Shown piece after piece: positions 24,801-26,334 of a stretch of 26,334 bases of DNA (position 1 is its first letter; each line of letters begins with the position of its first letter). The stretch lies in IMG/VR virus record IMGVR_UViG_3300020411_000462, positions 1 through 26,334 of that record; one strand, given 5' to 3'. The position numbers were made by a program, and so were the translations under genes. The notes beneath the pieces are model-generated. The model was not told the origin of the DNA. It made no database searches and worked only from the letters and a program-made list of their open reading frames with translations. Source of the stretch: a virus.

Positions 24801-26074
24801 TTAATGGTGATGATGGTGAAGTAACTTTTTATATTAATGGCGTAAATGTTGGAGGTCCGTATTCAATATATCAGTATGGTTCAACACCAACACCATACAA
24901 AATATATAATTTAGTAAATTCTGGAGATAGTTTAACAGTTAACTTCGGTCAGAACCCATCATTCTGTGGCACTGAAACAGCAGGAACTAATACAGATAGT
25001 AATGGTAAGGGACTGTTTAAGTATCTACCTCCAAGTGGTTACCTAGCATTATGTACGGATAATTTACCTACTCCTGCAATTGCTGATCCTGGTAAGCACT
25101 TTAAGACTGTTATTTATGATGGTGATAGCACTATTGGTAGAAAGTTTAATGTTGGATTTAAACCAGACTTAGTTTGGATTAAGTGTAGAAGTGATGCTAA
25201 GTGGTTCGCAATAGTTGATTCTGTTAGAGGAAATACTTCAACTCTCTTTTCAAATTCTGCTAATGCTGCTTCAGCTGAAACACACGTTTCAAGTTTTGAT
25301 AGCGATGGATTCACAATTGATGATATAGATTCAGGTACTGCTAATGAAACTGGAATGACTTATGCTGCTTGGGCTTGGAAAGCAGGTGGTAGAGCGTACA
25401 CAAACAATGATGGAAGTGTTTCATCTACAGTTTCTGTGAATCAAGATGCTGGATTTAGTATTGTTAAATTTACGGGACAAACAAGTGGTGATATTACAGT
25501 TGGTCATGGACTTGGTAAGAAACCTGGTTTCTGGATCTATAAACCAATCAATACTGGAACAGATTGGTATACGTATCATCAAAGTCTAGGAGCATCTGCT
25601 TGGATAAAACTTGATGGTGCTGAAGCAACTACTGGTAATAATGCAGCATGGGGAATTGAACCAACAGATACAGTATTAACACATGCATCTGGTCTTGTTA
25701 ATCAAGGTGAATGTATCATGTATGTCTGGACAGAAATAGAAGGTTACAGTAGTATTGGAAGCTATATTGGAAACCAAGATGATGACGGACCTTTTGTGTA
25801 TTGTGGATTCAAACCCGCTTTCGTTCTACTCAAGCTAGCCACGGGTGATGGTAGAGATTGGCATATCTATGATAGTGCTAGAAATTCTGTCAATCCAGTA
25901 GGATTGAATTTGAGACCATCATCTACTAGTGTTGAAAATGATGAACCTGGAATTGATTTCCTTGCAAATGGATTTAAAATTAGGAAGAATTATATTTTCT
26001 CTAATAAAGATAATTCGACCATAGTCTATGTTGCTTTTGCTGAGTCACCATTCAAAACAGCTAACGCTAAATAG
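21830..26074 (+). CDS. Giant LamG/SPRY multi-domain fibre or adhesin
   Basis: This 1414-aa protein is a chain of carbohydrate-binding-type beta domains. LamG/concanavalin-like domains lie at about 1-190 (KGTWSFWIKRN, VKIYVNGRRM), 300-470 (FTAECWIYPQ, FKGFVSNFRLV) and 680-865 (HTIEFWYKND, IQDVRIYKGIAKY). A jelly-roll resembling CBM4/9 is at about 525-655 (FDNAAAWTPSD onward). A SPRY-like domain is at about 895-1045 (GKWYVEARTNSGTYNHFGLR, GEVTFYINGVNVG). Residues about 1100-1410 contain three diverged copies of one module (GFKPDLVWIK / GKKPGFWIYK / GFKPAFVLLK), resembling the DUF7483-type end of cyanophage fibres. A host-surface adhesin role is inferred. It begins 3 bp after the 60-aa gene, without its own ribosome site. 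Confidence 0.85.
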   Translation: MADEILSRRSTHTGSKTKGTWSFWIKRNIFNGSATSTYMFYAYDGGNGEALRFNDDDGGDSLRAFFWDSNSNGGSFINYDKLRDPSAWQHIMCVYDSTLNTADNMSNNDQTLERVKIYVNGRRMIETGGTAGQNPGVPANHLLDHWGNAGIVNSLFGVDTAANNTQLQVMDHFFVDGQALTPDVFGFNKDGDGYYAAGHKYATDYRSGQWRPRLPKSIKHTINRGGGFGTNGYYLPLNDSSNPGADFHCTPNTIIKLKGEDESQPRNGVPTTSDSFVSQLREEKGSEDLPFEGVVRFGGDGTSSAVIFPHDADLDLGGSPFTAECWIYPQDTSGSNYGALFNKGFGFQVYWKDDIEALQLYVSGDGSNYNVINGVTSQNGSVPKGRWTHIAVVREPGNNTWKMFTNGKLTYGPLVVSGSVHSNTTNWAIGDYLPAPGNYEFKGFVSNFRLVVGNALYTAAFTPPTTRLENIANTKLLCCQSATSATEAAVSPTTGTTSGGTETYATKNEMTGSIVLAIPFISHPIGSNLLTVGTFDNAAAWTPSDVAAPTISGGKAIWDGTSGTGLLQRAETPAVITTGNKYIVKFTMTRAAGTLQVRVGNSGYTDTFTENGTHTVNIVAGSTPTETILFYGNSFDGTVDDVEIYLQDTIRDYSADIRGSGTNKTVNVLGTADVAECPSHYGSALVTATGAGNYVEVAANAEFAYLYDMDHTIEFWYKNDTWDGSYLPHDSLIGLKDGTDVAWRFAFTDKNTSEDGIQLFGSNGFSTGAQTLNNDWNHCAVEQYTSAGATKTTVYINGVASGQSNGPVGYDAHKDSTGPIIIGTDPRSANLGDTYSFRGEIQDVRIYKGIAKYKGGFDVAKPYTPKQDADVGIDSWRTTPDTVTNNFPTWNNLQSSMPLTQGNLTCTGSSASQESYSTVGITSGKWYVEARTNSGTYNHFGLRASSLAEYDSTYRLIARDDGNVYGDSSQGQVATLSDNYSQVGDIVAMAINGDDGEVTFYINGVNVGGPYSIYQYGSTPTPYKIYNLVNSGDSLTVNFGQNPSFCGTETAGTNTDSNGKGLFKYLPPSGYLALCTDNLPTPAIADPGKHFKTVIYDGDSTIGRKFNVGFKPDLVWIKCRSDAKWFAIVDSVRGNTSTLFSNSANAASAETHVSSFDSDGFTIDDIDSGTANETGMTYAAWAWKAGGRAYTNNDGSVSSTVSVNQDAGFSIVKFTGQTSGDITVGHGLGKKPGFWIYKPINTGTDWYTYHQSLGASAWIKLDGAEATTGNNAAWGIEPTDTVLTHASGLVNQGECIMYVWTEIEGYSSIGSYIGNQDDDGPFVYCGFKPAFVLLKLATGDGRDWHIYDSARNSVNPVGLNLRPSSTSVENDEPGIDFLANGFKIRKNYIFSNKDNSTIVYVAFAESPFKTANAK

Positions 26075-26093
26075 ATTCTATCCTAAATAGAAT
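26067..26093 (+). promoter_or_regulatory. Duplicated late promoter box with hairpin
   Basis: Two CTAAATAGA repeats (26067-26075 and 26083-26091) are 16 bp apart. The second is in the gap, 22 bp before ATG 26111; the first spans the fibre gene's stop codon. A perfect 7-bp inverted repeat, ATTCTAT (26075-26081) and ATAGAAT (26087-26093) around a 5-base loop, overlaps the second box. It is AT-only apart from one pair, so it is a weak terminator candidate. Confidence 0.5.
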
Positions 26094-26110
26094 GGCCTTG
26101 ATAAGTTATA

Positions 26111-26334
26111 ATGACTATTGAAAAAAATAAAGAGGTAAAAGAAGAGAAGAAAGGTTTCTTTGGTAAAGCAAAGGACGCAATTCTTCCTGACCCCGAAGAG
26201 CAAGCAGCCATCATCAGTACAATGGTGAGAATCACAGTGCTGGCCTGGTCTGGAGGTATCTTAACTTTAAACTATGTCGCCATACCTGGCGTTCCTCAAC
26301 AGAAAATAGATCCGACATTTATAGCTTCAGTTTT
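26111..26334 (+). CDS. Small membrane protein, 5' part (possible holin)
   Basis: The gene opens at ATG 26111 and runs off the end with no stop; 74 complete codons are visible. The first ~33 residues are charged (KEVKEEKKGFFGKAKD). A hydrophobic stretch then follows at about 35-56 (IISTMVRITVLAWSGGILTL), probably a transmembrane helix, with another hydrophobic segment starting at the window edge. A charged N-terminus and closely spaced membrane helices fit a holin, and the late promoter just upstream fits too, but this is a guess. No Shine-Dalgarno is obvious. Confidence 0.75.
   Translation, partial: MTIEKNKEVKEEKKGFFGKAKDAILPDPEEQAAIISTMVRITVLAWSGGILTLNYVAIPGVPQQKIDPTFIASV

Noticed and set aside
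1-26334. tRNA genes, CRISPR arrays, insertion sequences or attachment sites
   Set aside because: No cloverleaf with a recognisable T-loop, no regularly spaced repeats, no transposase frame and no integrase were seen by reading; a tRNA search program could still find a diverged tRNA.

Overview
The window looks like part of the genome of a T4-like cyanophage (a marine cyanomyovirus). The evidence is a T4 gp61-type primase, class I ribonucleotide reductase NrdA/NrdB with a glutaredoxin, a TalC-type transaldolase, and two ferredoxin-dependent bilin reductases (PebS and PcyA), a combination known from myoviruses of Prochlorococcus and marine Synechococcus. Base composition is AT-rich, all convincing genes lie on the + strand, and many are joined by ATGA/TAATG stop-start overlaps. 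No host chromosomal genes, rRNA, tRNA, CRISPR array or insertion sequence were seen.

Layout. (1) 1-417: C-terminal part of an Ig-like-domain protein, probably structural. (2) 421-12776: a dense block of replication, nucleotide and host-takeover genes: three conserved-looking small or coiled-coil proteins, gp61 primase, nrdA, nrdB, an unknown protein, pebS, pcyA, a 48-aa coiled-coil peptide, a GIY-YIG nuclease, a 2OG-Fe(II) oxygenase, a zinc-ribbon protein, a 68-aa protein, talC, glutaredoxin, a 50-aa Phd/YefM-like peptide, a polytopic membrane protein resembling the DUF401 transporter family, an unknown acidic protein and a second 2OG-Fe(II) oxygenase. (3) 12825-26074: a virion-fibre block of five large genes and one small gene. 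It holds two mosaic tail-fibre-like proteins, a subtilisin-like protease fused to a cupredoxin domain, a 1207-aa fibre with YadA-like repeats, a 60-aa single-module protein, and a 1414-aa protein with three LamG-like lectin domains, a jelly-roll, a SPRY-like domain and a triplicated C-terminal module. (4) 26111-end: the start of a small membrane protein.

Regulation visible in sequence. Two good host sigma70-type promoters sit inside coding sequence just upstream of gp61 (TTGACA-17-TGC-TACTAT at 1790-1818) and talC (TTGACA-18-TATAAT at 9636-9665), with a weaker one before pcyA. T4-type late promoter boxes (ATAAATA or CTAAATA) sit 22-47 bp before 12825, 14783, 18021, 21644 and 26111. This marks 12780 as a boundary between an early/middle metabolic block and a late structural block.

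Working together (inference): NrdAB and glutaredoxin make dNTPs, TalC redirects pentose-phosphate carbon, and PebS/PcyA make phycobilins from biliverdin, all supporting phage replication in a photosynthetic host. The fibre block builds host-recognition structures. The most unusual items are the subtilase-cupredoxin fusion inside the fibre cluster, the Phd-like peptide next to the predicted transporter, and the tandem overlapping bilin reductases with no heme oxygenase in view.
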